From Acidimicrobiales bacterium (GTDB lineage Bacteria > Actinomycetota > Acidimicrobiia > Acidimicrobiales > MedAcidi-G1): a stretch of 64,000 bases of DNA. Made by a program: the position numbers and the translations under genes. Location: assembly GCA_014239855.1 (NCBI GenBank), contig JAAZXY010000006.1, forward strand, positions 1 to 64,000. Direction: 5' to 3'. Below the pieces are notes generated by a model. It was not told where the DNA came from. It did no database searches and saw only the letters and a list, made by a program, of their open reading frames with translations. Shown here piece after piece: positions 28,261-35,613 of this stretch. The first letter of the stretch is position 1; each line of letters opens with the position of its first letter.

Positions 28261-28913
28261 CCCGTCGCCCATCGGACGACCGGCCGGCCCGCCACGCGCT
28301 GATCGTGACCGGGGGTCCACTCCCCCGTGGCCTCGGATCACTCCCCGATGCCGACCTGGTGATCGCCGCCGACGAGGGCATTGACAACGCTCAGCGGCTC
28401 GGCCTGTCCGTCGACCTGCTGGTCGGCGATCTGGACTCGGCCAGCGACGGCGCCGAGGACAGAGCACGAGCCGTGGAACGCCACCCGGTGGACAAGGACG
28501 AGACCGATCTGGAGTTGGCGTTGGCCGCCGCGCTGGACGCCGGGGCGACGTCGGCGACCGTGGTGGTCACCGTGGGAGGGCGAGCCGATCACGCTCTCGG
28601 GAACCTGCTGGTGCTGGCCGGCGAGCGCTGGGCGGCACTCAGCATCGACGTCCGGATCGACGGGGCACGGGCCTGGGTGGTCCGAGATCAGGTCCGACTG
28701 GACGGGAACGCCGACGATCTGGTCAGCCTGCTGGCCGTAGGGGGCCCGGCCACCGGCGTGACGACGACCGGGCTGGCCTGGCCGCTGGTCGACGCGGCCC
28801 TCGAACCCGGCGTGGGCCTCGGCCTCTCGAACCGCATGACCGGTGCGGCGGCCTCGGTCTCCGTCTCGTCGGGCGTGGTGGTCGTCATGGCCCCGGGCGG
28901 CAGCACGGACTGA
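28257..28913 (+). CDS. thiN: Thiamine diphosphokinase
   Basis: A 218-residue thiamine pyrophosphokinase, making thiamine diphosphate from thiamine and ATP for enzymes such as the pyruvate dehydrogenase E1 in this window. Family marks in order: AADEGIDNAQRLG, GDLDSAS, HPVDKDETDLELAL, GGRADHALGNL, and the late GLSNRM. Alternative is a thiamine-like kinase of narrower role, but all catalytic blocks are intact. Starts with a GTG overlapping the ABC ATPase stop. Confidence 0.9.
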   Translation: MTRRPSDDRPARHALIVTGGPLPRGLGSLPDADLVIAADEGIDNAQRLGLSVDLLVGDLDSASDGAEDRARAVERHPVDKDETDLELALAAALDAGATSATVVVTVGGRADHALGNLLVLAGERWAALSIDVRIDGARAWVVRDQVRLDGNADDLVSLLAVGGPATGVTTTGLAWPLVDAALEPGVGLGLSNRMTGAAASVSVSSGVVVVMAPGGSTD

Positions 28914-28936
28914 CCTCGGTCCGGCCCATCCGTCGG

Positions 28937-28942
28937 TATTCT
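28937..28942 (+). promoter_or_regulatory. -10 box of small lipoprotein gene (leaderless)
   Basis: TATTCT ends 7 nt before the ATG at 28950. Confidence 0.5.
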
Positions 28943-28949
28943 CCGGGCC

Positions 28950-29261
28950 ATGCGCGTAACCGTCCTCACCCCGTTGGCCCTCGGAGCCGTGGGCCTCTTC
29001 GCCTCGGCCTGTGGCGGCACCGAGGATCTCCGTCCTCAGTTGGAGTCAGAGATCCCCGTGACGACCACCGAGCCGATCGTCTACTACGCCGAGGAGGGCG
29101 ACGGCCCCAAGTACGTCGACATGTACTTCGAGGCCGAACGACGCTGGCCGGACCTGACGCCCGACCAGTGGGCAGCGGCCGCCACCCTCATGATCGACGG
29201 CGGCACCTGGGACGAGGTCACCGTCTTCATGGTCCCCACGACCACCACGATCGGGAGCTGA
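28950..29261 (+). CDS. Small lipoprotein of unknown function
   Basis: A 103-residue protein. Lipoprotein signal with lipobox SAC (Cys21), then a polar segment containing TTTEP, and one folded-looking stretch with an aromatic/acidic pattern (KYVDMYFEAERRWPDLTPDQWAAAATLMIDGG would be one short helical domain at about residues 52-82). Ends in a TTTT tail. No family recognised. It converges on the lipase-like lipoprotein gene, 4 bp away. Confidence 0.65.
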   Translation: MRVTVLTPLALGAVGLFASACGGTEDLRPQLESEIPVTTTEPIVYYAEEGDGPKYVDMYFEAERRWPDLTPDQWAAAATLMIDGGTWDEVTVFMVPTTTTIGS

Positions 29262-29265
29262 GCGG

Positions 29266-30570
29266 TCAGCCGCAGTGATCGATCGCCGGCTCGCCGGCGA
29301 CCCGGGCATCCATCCAGGTGAAGAGGTCATCCCGATAGGCCGGGATAACGGTCCTGTGATCCTTCCCCTCGTAGACCCGACGCTCCAAGGGCGCGTGGTC
29401 GGCGAAGGCGCAGAGTTGCCCCAACAGGAGTGCACTGCTCACCACCGGGATCTGCGTATCAAGGTCGCCGTGCAGGATGATCACCGGGACCTGGTTGGGG
29501 AGTTGATTGGTGTCGTTCTCGGTCAGCCGGGCATGCCACGCCGGGAGGGAGAAGATGTCCTCCACGCTGACCAGATCCGAGTAGGTGATCCCGTTGAAGA
29601 CCTCAAAGATGTGTTCCAGGCACCCGTTCTCGAGTTCGGAGAGGAGGCCGAGGTACTCGGGTCGCACAACCGTCGAGAGGTCCAGTTCGGGGTAGGCGAC
29701 GGCCATGGCGGCCGCCGCCATCACCAGATAGCCCTGATAGTCCGATCCCTTCAGGAATGCCGACAACAGGTTGAACTGCGACGGTGGTGCGCCGGCGGCG
29801 ACGCCGACGAGGTCCAGCTCAGGGGCGAGCGCATGCCAACGCTCAGCGGCATGCATCGCTGCATGGCCGCCCTGCGAATGCCCCCAAACGACCAGTGGAC
29901 CCTCAGCGCCCAGCTCCGGCATGGTCTGCGCTGCCCGCACGATGTCGAAGACCCCACGCGCCTCGCTCTCGCCCACCACGTAGGGGTGAATCCCCGGCCC
30001 GCCCATTCCCTCGTAGTCGGTGGCGGCCACCACCCACCCGCGTTCGAGGAGCCCCGTCAGTTCGGACCCGATGAAGTTGTCCGGAAAGTCGAGCGACGGC
30101 GCGCACTGGTCGGCCATACCGGTGGTTCCATGTGCCACCGACAGCACCGGTCGTGGAGCGGTGGCGGGGCCCGCCGGGGCGGCGATCACCCCCGTGACCT
30201 CGATGGGCTCGCCGTTGATGGAATGTGACCGGTAGGTGATCCGCCACGCGACGCCCAGGTCGCCGATGTCGACGGGTTCACTGGCCAGGATCGTGCCCAG
30301 AGCCTCGGCTGCCGGGACGCTGGCCGTGGTCGTCGACGGAGTGGGCGCCGTCGTGGTCGGAGCGACGGAAGTCGTGGACGGAGTCAGCGCCGTCGTGGAC
30401 ACCACGGCCTCGACCGCAGTCGTGGTAGCCGCTTCCAACGTCGACGTGGACGCGACCGTGACACGGGTGCCTTGAAGGGTCGTCGTCGCAGGAGAGGTTG
30501 CCGGGACTTCGCTTCCTCCACAGGCCGAAACCGCCACCAGGACCATCATGAAGGTGCAGAATCGTCGCAT
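29266..30570 (-). CDS. Secretory-lipase-like alpha/beta hydrolase lipoprotein
   Basis: A 434-residue exported hydrolase. Lipobox SAC (Cys17), a Thr/Ser/Ala-rich linker (about 20-90), then an alpha/beta hydrolase domain of the secretory lipase/cutinase-like class: VAHGTTG oxyanion loop, nucleophile elbow GHSQGG near residue 230, Asp in HGDLDTQIP, and His in GKDHRT. The linker-plus-hydrolase layout matches the lipoprotein at 794-2329, so both probably work at the cell surface on extracellular polymers or lipids. ATG 30570 is preceded by a TACCCT box at 6 nt. Confidence 0.82.
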   Translation of the reverse strand: MRRFCTFMMVLVAVSACGGSEVPATSPATTTLQGTRVTVASTSTLEAATTTAVEAVVSTTALTPSTTSVAPTTTAPTPSTTTASVPAAEALGTILASEPVDIGDLGVAWRITYRSHSINGEPIEVTGVIAAPAGPATAPRPVLSVAHGTTGMADQCAPSLDFPDNFIGSELTGLLERGWVVAATDYEGMGGPGIHPYVVGESEARGVFDIVRAAQTMPELGAEGPLVVWGHSQGGHAAMHAAERWHALAPELDLVGVAAGAPPSQFNLLSAFLKGSDYQGYLVMAAAAMAVAYPELDLSTVVRPEYLGLLSELENGCLEHIFEVFNGITYSDLVSVEDIFSLPAWHARLTENDTNQLPNQVPVIILHGDLDTQIPVVSSALLLGQLCAFADHAPLERRVYEGKDHRTVIPAYRDDLFTWMDARVAGEPAIDHCG

Positions 30571-30576
30571 CCCCAG

Positions 30577-30582
30577 AGGGTA
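30577..30582 (-). promoter_or_regulatory. -10 box of lipase-like gene (leaderless)
   Basis: TACCCT on the minus strand ends 6 nt before the ATG at 30570. Confidence 0.5.
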
Positions 30583-30610
30583 GAGGCCGAACTCGACGGA
30601 CCCCGGACGC

Positions 30611-30643
30611 GTTGATGGCCAGCGGCGGGCGCTGGCCATCAAC
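30611..30643. terminator. Perfect 14-bp hairpin downstream of csp/tRNA-remnant region
   Basis: GTTGATGGCCAGCG and CGCTGGCCATCAAC pair perfectly around a 5-nt loop. It lies between the csp 3' region and the lipase promoter. No U tract follows on either strand, so it may be a Rho-type or RNA-stability element. Confidence 0.5.
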
Positions 30644-30646
30644 TGG

Positions 30647-30719
30647 AATCGTGCTGAAAATACTGGGTGGACCCACTGGCCTCAAACCAGTGACCCCTCG
30701 CCTGTGAGGCGAGTGCTCC
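30647..30719 (-). pseudogene. Decayed duplicate of the 3' half of tRNA-Val and its 3' flank
   Basis: This stretch aligns with 31215-31287, covering the anticodon arm, T arm, acceptor 3' strand and about 17 bp of 3' flank of the intact tRNA-Val, with scattered mismatches and one indel. The 5' half (acceptor 5' strand and D arm) is missing, and the T loop reads TTTGAGG instead of TTCGAGT, so it cannot be a working tRNA. Confidence 0.75.
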
Positions 30720-30754
30720 GTTCAAAAACTCTCGAAGCAGATAAGCGGTCAGCA

Positions 30755-30795
30755 CTCCTCACAGGCCGCACCTCAGTGCGGGAACCGGTGAGGAG
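30755..30795. other. Nested hairpin 3' of cold-shock gene
   Basis: Outer arms CTCCTCAC and GTGAGGAG enclose a second perfect hairpin CCGCAC-ctca-GTGCGG. It begins 57 bp after the csp stop on the transcribed strand and could end or stabilise that mRNA. No U tract. Confidence 0.45.
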
Positions 30796-30851
30796 ACACC
30801 TACCAGGGGTTGTCCATGAACCAGCGATCGGAATCCGTCGCCGGGTTTGGT

Positions 30852-31052
30852 TCAGATGGCGCGGACGTTGAGGGCTTCCGGGCCCTTCTTGCCGGGGCCA
30901 ACCTCGTACTCGACGTTCTGACCCTCGTCGAGGCTGCGGTAGCCATCACCAGCGATGTTGGAGTAGTGGACGAACACGTCCTCGCCTCCCTCGACGGAGA
31001 TGAAGCCGAAGCCCTTTTCGGAATTGAAAAACTTTACGGTGCCAGTAGGCAT
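30852..31052 (-). CDS. cspA: Cold-shock protein (CspA family)
   Basis: A 66-residue single cold-shock domain, an RNA-binding chaperone. RNP1 is KGFGFI and RNP2 is VFVHY; the rest ([16 protein letters not shown]...EGQNVEYEV) is highly conserved. The ATG at 31052 gives the family MPTGTVKFF start; in-frame sequence upstream is leader. The 180-bp gap back to tRNA-Val would supply the long 5' leader often seen for cspA-type genes. Symbol used in the family sense. Confidence 0.95.
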   Translation of the reverse strand: MPTGTVKFFNSEKGFGFISVEGGEDVFVHYSNIAGDGYRSLDEGQNVEYEVGPGKKGPEALNVRAI

Positions 31053-31231
31053 GATTTCACTTTCGTTGTCTGTCTGAAAACCGAGCCTTGACTGACACGG
31101 CCCCACAAGCCTGCCACCAAAACCACCCGTTCGGGAGTTGATGTGGGCGATTTCACCAACGACCACCATCTGTTCATGACCCGTGGTCCGTCACCGATGC
31201 GGCAATCGCCTGGCAATCGTGCCGAAAATGC

Positions 31232-31308
31232 TGGTGGACCGTACTGGACTCGAACCAGTGACCTCTCGCGTGTGAGGCGAGCGCTCTAGCCAACTGAGCT
31301 AACGGTCC
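31232..31308 (-). tRNA. tRNA-Val (anticodon CAC)
   Basis: Complete cloverleaf on the minus strand: acceptor GGACCGT/ACGGTCC, D arm GCTC-AGTTGGCTA-GAGC, anticodon stem CTCGC/GCGAG with loop CUCACAC (anticodon CAC, codon GUG), T arm ACTGG-TTCGAGT-CCAGT, discriminator A, and encoded CCA (31232-31234). 77 nt in all. Confidence 0.96.
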
Positions 31309-31346
31309 GCTGGGCCAAGAGGGTACCGGCCTCGCCCCGTGACCGG

Positions 31347-31967
31347 TCAGGGCACCGGGGTCCCCGGGGGTGCCAGACAGACCTGTTCGGTCCTTGACGG
31401 CAGGACCACCGCCACCGCCACCGACGCTCCGACCATCGGGCAGACCGTGCCCGTGACGCCTCGGGCCACGATCACCGGTGTCTCGACGGTGCACGGCACC
31501 ACCCGTACGGTCGTCGAGAGGTCCACGCATCGTCCGGGCGACATTCGCTCGGGCACCTCCCCCTCGGGCCCGAGCACGGCGGTGGCGATCAGGATCCCGA
31601 GCAGGACCATCAGGGTCACCACCACCGGCAGGACCTGCAGGACACAACCCGCCGGAGACGAGACCGCCACGTCCTGGAACGCGTCACCTTGTCGGCCGTA
31701 CTCGCGTTCGTCCACTGGCCTTACCGGCGATGCGGGAGCTCGCCGACGGGACAGGTCGTAGGCCGCCCGACGGTCGATGTCACCCAGCACGTGCCATGCC
31801 TCGTTGACCGCGGCCATACGGGCCGCGGCCTCGGCCCGTTTCGACGGATCGGCGACCCGGTCCGGATGGAGCCGCTGGGCCAGCGCCCGGTAGGCGGCCC
31901 GAAGGTCGCCGGCTGTCGCATCGTCCGACACGCCGAGCGTGAGGTAGTGGTCGACGGGACCGGTCAC
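31347..31967 (-). CDS. J-domain membrane protein
   Basis: A 206-residue protein with an N-terminal J domain (residues 4-70: DHYLTLGVSDDATAGDLRAAYR, then LHPDRV containing the HPD that stimulates DnaK-type ATPases). A linker follows, then one transmembrane helix near residues 110-132 (VLPVVVTLMVLLGILIATA) and a Cys-containing extracytoplasmic tail. It lacks the G/F and zinc domains of DnaJ, so it is a specialised Hsp70 partner tied to the membrane. GTG start 6 nt after a TAGGGT box. Confidence 0.85.
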   Translation of the reverse strand: MTGPVDHYLTLGVSDDATAGDLRAAYRALAQRLHPDRVADPSKRAEAAARMAAVNEAWHVLGDIDRRAAYDLSRRRAPASPVRPVDEREYGRQGDAFQDVAVSSPAGCVLQVLPVVVTLMVLLGILIATAVLGPEGEVPERMSPGRCVDLSTTVRVVPCTVETPVIVARGVTGTVCPMVGASVAVAVVLPSRTEQVCLAPPGTPVP

Positions 31968-31973
31968 CGGCTC

Positions 31974-31979
31974 ACCCTA
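31974..31979 (-). promoter_or_regulatory. -10 box of J-domain gene (leaderless)
   Basis: TAGGGT on the minus strand ends 6 nt before the GTG at 31967. Confidence 0.5.
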
Positions 31980-32023
31980 CGGTCGGTGCCGCAGCCGTGG
32001 CCGGGCCCAACCGGCACCACCCC

Positions 32024-32029
32024 TAACGT
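32024..32029 (+). promoter_or_regulatory. -10 box of zinc-ribbon gene (leaderless)
   Basis: TAACGT ends 7 nt before the GTG at 32037. This spacing supports 32037 over the alternative GTG at 32028. Confidence 0.45.
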
Positions 32030-32036
32030 GGTCGGC

Positions 32037-32378
32037 GTGGACGACCTGACCTGCCCGGGATGCGGCGAGGACGACAACCTGTCGGGCCGCCGCGACGGCG
32101 ATCCGGGCCAACCCGGCGCCAAGTCGATCACCGTGACCTGTGGGTCCTGCGAACTCTCCTGGGTCCGGGACCTTGCCCCGAGATGCCCGACGTGTGGAAC
32201 CGATGACGTCCGCACGGCGCTGCAGTCGATCGTCGAGAAGTCTCGTGGTACGCAACTCTCGATCCAGTCGATGCGGGTCGTGTACCTGTGCCCTACGTGT
32301 GATCCCGAACGCCTGGCCGACTGGAACCAGACCAACTCGCCGATGCGTCCCGCCGAACTCCCCCACGACGTGGACTGA
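32037..32378 (+). CDS. Small zinc-ribbon protein
   Basis: A 113-residue protein with four CxxC knuckles: CPGC near residue 6, CGSC near 37, CPTC near 50, and CPTC near 88. It should bind two zinc ions as a double zinc ribbon. No known domain is recognised and there is no membrane segment, so a nucleic-acid or scaffold role is only a guess. Divergent from the J-domain gene with 69 bp between starts, and convergent with murF. Confidence 0.65.
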   Translation: MDDLTCPGCGEDDNLSGRRDGDPGQPGAKSITVTCGSCELSWVRDLAPRCPTCGTDDVRTALQSIVEKSRGTQLSIQSMRVVYLCPTCDPERLADWNQTNSPMRPAELPHDVD

Positions 32379-32421
32379 CCGGTCCCGCCGCCGAGGCCCA
32401 CCCGGGGTTGGTTCGGGCCAC

Positions 32422-33744
32422 TCAGGCCAGCAGGCCGTCGACCACCGCTTCGAGGCCGGCCACCCGACTGCCCTTGACCAGCACCGCATCGCCGGGACCC
32501 AGACCCCACTCAGCGAGCACGGCGAGCACGGCGTCCGGATCTTCCAGTCCGTCCATTCCGTAGAGGTCGGTGCCCACGGCCAGCACCTCCACTCCCAGGT
32601 CAACAGCGCGACCAGCCACCGCTACATGGGCCGTCGGACCGTCGTCGCCCAGCTCGGCCATCACGCCCAACACGGCGATCCGACGCCCGCCTCCCGGGAG
32701 GGCGACGAGCGCATCGAGGGCCGCCAGCACCGACGCTGGATTGGCGTTGTAGACGTCGTTTACGACCGTGCATCCCGATGCGCCGGTCACCACCTCCATC
32801 CGCCACGGGGACAGACGGGCCTCGGCCAGACCGGCCGCCACCTCATCCAACCCGACGCCCTCCACCAGACCGACCGCGGCGGCCGCCAACGCATTGGCCA
32901 CCATGTGGCCGCCCCGGGCATCGAGCGTCACCTCGGCCCGCCCCCACGGCGATTCCAGCCGGAAGGTGGGCCGAAGGACGTCGTCGAGGCGTACATCCCG
33001 GGCCCTGACCTCACCGAGGTCGCCGAACGTCAGGACCGGACATCGGGCCCGTCCTGCCTGGGCCAGTGCTTCAGGCACGTCGGCGTGGACGACAGCGCAA
33101 CCGTCGGGCGGTAGCCCGTCGAACAGTTCGCCCTTGGTGCGGGCCACGGCCTCCAGGGACCCGAAGACACCGGTGTGGGCGTGGGCCACGGTGGTCAGCA
33201 CTCCGATGTCGGGTCGGGCCAGTCCGGCAAGATCGGCAATGTCGCCTTCCCTCCGCGCCCCCATCTCGACCACCACATGGGCGGCATCGGCCGGTGCACC
33301 GAGCAGCGTCAACGGCACCCCGATCTCGTTGTTGAACGACCGGTCACTGGCGTGGGTCGCACCACCACGGGCCAGCACCGAGGCCACCAGGTCCTTGGTG
33401 GACGTCTTGCCGACGCTGCCGGTGATGCCCACCACCCGGCTGCCGGCCGCTCCGATGGAGCGACGGGCCGATTCGCCGAGCGCGGTCAGCGCCGCCAATG
33501 TGTCCGCGACATGGATTTCCGTGGTCCCCGACCCCGGCTCACGGCGCTCTGTCAGGCTGGCCGACGCCCCTGCGGCGACCGCCGCAGAAATGAAGTCGTG
33601 CCCATCGCGTTCGGCCACCAGCGGGACGAACAGGCAGCCGGCGGTCACCGTGCGCGAATCCTGGGTGGCGCCGTCCAGCAGCACGTCCTCGCCGAACAGT
33701 TCGCCTCGGGTCGCCTGCGCGACCTCCGACGCCCACATCCTCAC
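32422..33744 (-). CDS. murF: UDP-N-acetylmuramoyl-tripeptide-D-alanyl-D-alanine ligase
   Basis: A 440-residue Mur ligase that adds D-Ala-D-Ala to the UDP-MurNAc tripeptide, the last cytoplasmic step of peptidoglycan precursor synthesis. N-terminal MurF domain with DSRTV and LFVPL, ATP loop GITGSVGKTSTKD near residue 106, SFNNEIGVPL, and VVNDVYNANP in the central/C-terminal region. It lies back-to-back with ddl, which makes the D-Ala-D-Ala substrate. GTG start is preceded by GAGGA at about 10 nt; an ATG two codons in is an alternative. Confidence 0.93.
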   Translation of the reverse strand: MRMWASEVAQATRGELFGEDVLLDGATQDSRTVTAGCLFVPLVAERDGHDFISAAVAAGASASLTERREPGSGTTEIHVADTLAALTALGESARRSIGAAGSRVVGITGSVGKTSTKDLVASVLARGGATHASDRSFNNEIGVPLTLLGAPADAAHVVVEMGARREGDIADLAGLARPDIGVLTTVAHAHTGVFGSLEAVARTKGELFDGLPPDGCAVVHADVPEALAQAGRARCPVLTFGDLGEVRARDVRLDDVLRPTFRLESPWGRAEVTLDARGGHMVANALAAAAVGLVEGVGLDEVAAGLAEARLSPWRMEVVTGASGCTVVNDVYNANPASVLAALDALVALPGGGRRIAVLGVMAELGDDGPTAHVAVAGRAVDLGVEVLAVGTDLYGMDGLEDPDAVLAVLAEWGLGPGDAVLVKGSRVAGLEAVVDGLLA

Positions 33745-33790
33745 GGTGACCCGTTCCTCATGGTGCTCGGTACCCCACGGGGCGCGACCC

Positions 33791-33796
33791 TACGAT
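33791..33796 (+). promoter_or_regulatory. -10 box of ddl (leaderless)
   Basis: TACGAT ends 6 nt before the GTG at 33803, inside the 58-bp gap shared with murF. Confidence 0.5.
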
Positions 33797-33802
33797 GCCC
33801 GG

Positions 33803-34894
33803 GTGTCCAACCGCCGTCGTCTCGTCGTCCTGTTCGGGGGTCGCAGTGCCGAGCACGACGTCTCGTGCGTGTCGGCTCGTCACGTACTGGCCGCCGCCGA
33901 CCCCGACCGCTACGAGATCATTCCGGTGGGCATCGACCGGGATGGCCGCTGGGCCCTGGCTGAGGCAGCTGCCGAAGCGCTGGTCAACGGTGCACTCCCC
34001 GACCACCTCGATCCGACGGGCACCGCCTGGGACCCCCTCCCCCGCCTCGCTGAACTGGCTACCCGGTCGGACGCTTCGGACGTGGTGGTGTTCCCTCTGG
34101 TGCATGGCCCACTCGGCGAGGACGGGACCCTCCAGGGCCTGCTGGAGCTGGCCGATGTGTCCTACGTGGGATCGGGCGTGCTCGGGTCTGCACTGGCCAT
34201 GGACAAGCTGGCCGCCAAGGACATGCTGACCCACCACGGGATTCCCCAGGCCCGCCACCGGGCGGTCCACATCGACCGTCTGGCTGATCCGGGGTCCGAC
34301 GGGTACCAGGCCATGGTCGCCGACCTGCTGGCCGACCTGGGGCCGACGGTGTTCGTGAAGCCGGCCAACATGGGTTCCTCGGTTGGGGTGTCGCGGGCAA
34401 CGGACGAGACCTCGTTGGAAGCTGCGCTGACCGCGGCAGCCCGTTATGACGAATGGTTGGTCGTCGAGGAGGCCATCGATGGCCGGGAGATCGAGTTCGC
34501 CGTTCTGGGTGACCGGAATCCTCAGGTTTCGGGGCCCGGCGAGATCCGACCGGGTGCCGAGTTCTACAGCTACGCCGACAAGTACGAGTCCGGCGCCGCC
34601 GAGTTGGTCATCGAACCGGACCTCTCCCCGGAGGTGATCGTGGGCCTCCAGGAAATGGCCGCCCGCGCCTATCTCGCTCTGCGTTGCTCCGGCATGGCCC
34701 GGGTGGACTTCTTCCTGGCCGACGACGGTCGGATGCTGTGCAACGAGGTCAACACGATCCCGGGCTTCACCCCGATATCGATGTATCCCCGGCTCTGGCA
34801 GGCCGCCGGTCTGACCTATCCGGCGCTCATCGACCGTCTGGTCGACCTGGCCGTGACCCGCCACACCCTGCGCCGCCGCAACACGGCCCGCTAG
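33803..34894 (+). CDS. ddl: D-alanine-D-alanine ligase
   Basis: A 363-residue ATP-grasp enzyme joining two D-alanines for cell-wall synthesis. Motifs: LFGGRSAEHDVS at the N-terminus, PLVHGPLGEDGTLQGLLEL, VFVKPANMGSSVGVS, ARVDFFL and NEVNTIPGFTPISMYP. The order is the usual Ddl order and the length fits. The GTG at 33803 yields the compact family N-terminus; the long frame upstream shadows murF. The Ddl stop overlaps the convergent TetR stop by 4 bp. Confidence 0.95.
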   Translation: MSNRRRLVVLFGGRSAEHDVSCVSARHVLAAADPDRYEIIPVGIDRDGRWALAEAAAEALVNGALPDHLDPTGTAWDPLPRLAELATRSDASDVVVFPLVHGPLGEDGTLQGLLELADVSYVGSGVLGSALAMDKLAAKDMLTHHGIPQARHRAVHIDRLADPGSDGYQAMVADLLADLGPTVFVKPANMGSSVGVSRATDETSLEAALTAAARYDEWLVVEEAIDGREIEFAVLGDRNPQVSGPGEIRPGAEFYSYADKYESGAAELVIEPDLSPEVIVGLQEMAARAYLALRCSGMARVDFFLADDGRMLCNEVNTIPGFTPISMYPRLWQAAGLTYPALIDRLVDLAVTRHTLRRRNTAR

Positions 34895-35547
34895 GAACCG
34901 GCAGCGGGATCCAGGGACCGGCGCAGGAATCGGAGCAGCTCTCCACGCCGCTGCGCCACCGGACGAAGGGTCGGGCCCACGCCGGCGGCCCGCAGCACCT
35001 CGATCTCGGTGGCCACCCCCACCACCGTCGAGTACGCGCTCAGGAGCAGCAACTGGGCGTCGGTCCGTCGCATCCGTCCCGCCGCCATCTCGTCCTCCAT
35101 CCAGCGTCGGGCCCGGGCCATGAGGGGCTCGAGGTGGGTGCGGACCCGATCGGCGCCCGGCGAGTTGGGGCGACTGACCTCACGCAGCAGACCCAGCAGG
35201 ACCGGCTGGTCCAGCGCCAGGCGGAAGACCTCGCGCACCATGCCCTCGACCCGTTCCCAATCGCTTCTGCCGTCGCCCCGGGACTCGGCCAGCACCCGTT
35301 CCAGCGCCTTGACCAGCTCACCGGCACAGCGATCCACCACCGAGTCCAGCAGTCGACGCTTGGACACGAAGTGGTACAGGATCGTCTGCTTGCGGATCCC
35401 CAGCCCGGCCGCCAGGTCATCCAGGGAGGTTCCGTCGTAGCCGGTGGTCCCGAACGAGGCCAGGGCGGCATCCAGCACCAGCTCCCTGGTGTTGCCCCGC
35501 GCTCCGGTACCCCTCTCGCCGGTACCCCTCTCGCCGATGGTGGCCAC
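34891..35547 (-). CDS. TetR-family transcriptional regulator
   Basis: A 218-residue regulator: N-terminal HTH (DAALASFGTTGYDGTSLDDLA, then GIRKQTILYHFVSKRRLL) and a variable helical ligand domain. The N-terminal tail has a GERGTGERGTG repeat from a 15-nt tandem duplication. It diverges from the fatty acyl-CoA reductase operon across a 66-bp gap that holds paired inverted TCTACCAGAWGG elements, so it probably represses that operon and itself in response to an acyl or lipid ligand. GTG 35547 was chosen; sequence further upstream runs into the reductase gene. Confidence 0.88.
   Translation of the reverse strand: MATIGERGTGERGTGARGNTRELVLDAALASFGTTGYDGTSLDDLAAGLGIRKQTILYHFVSKRRLLDSVVDRCAGELVKALERVLAESRGDGRSDWERVEGMVREVFRLALDQPVLLGLLREVSRPNSPGADRVRTHLEPLMARARRWMEDEMAAGRMRRTDAQLLLLSAYSTVVGVATEIEVLRAAGVGPTLRPVAQRRGELLRFLRRSLDPAAGS
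35504..35533 (-). repeat. 15-nt tandem repeat in TetR N-terminal codons
   Basis: CCGGTACCCCTCTCG occurs twice in direct succession, giving the repeated GERGT peptide in the regulator's disordered start. Confidence 0.75.
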
Positions 35548-35568
35548 GCCGTCACCGTAGTCCTGCTC

Positions 35569-35604
35569 TCTACCAGATGGTAAGGGAAGCGACCTTCTGG
35601 TAGA
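35569..35604. promoter_or_regulatory. TetR operator candidate between regulator and acyl-CoA reductase operon
   Basis: TCTACCAGATGG (35569-35580) and its near-inverted copy CCTTCTGGTAGA (35593-35604) face each other; the left copy is also part of TACC-agat-GGTA. The right arm overlaps a TAGAAA -10-like box 7 nt before the reductase GTG, well placed for repression. Confidence 0.5.
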
Positions 35605-35613
35605 AAAGCCCCC

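Noticed and set aside
30647..30719. Functional tRNA
   Set aside because: No 5' acceptor strand or D arm, and the T loop is altered.
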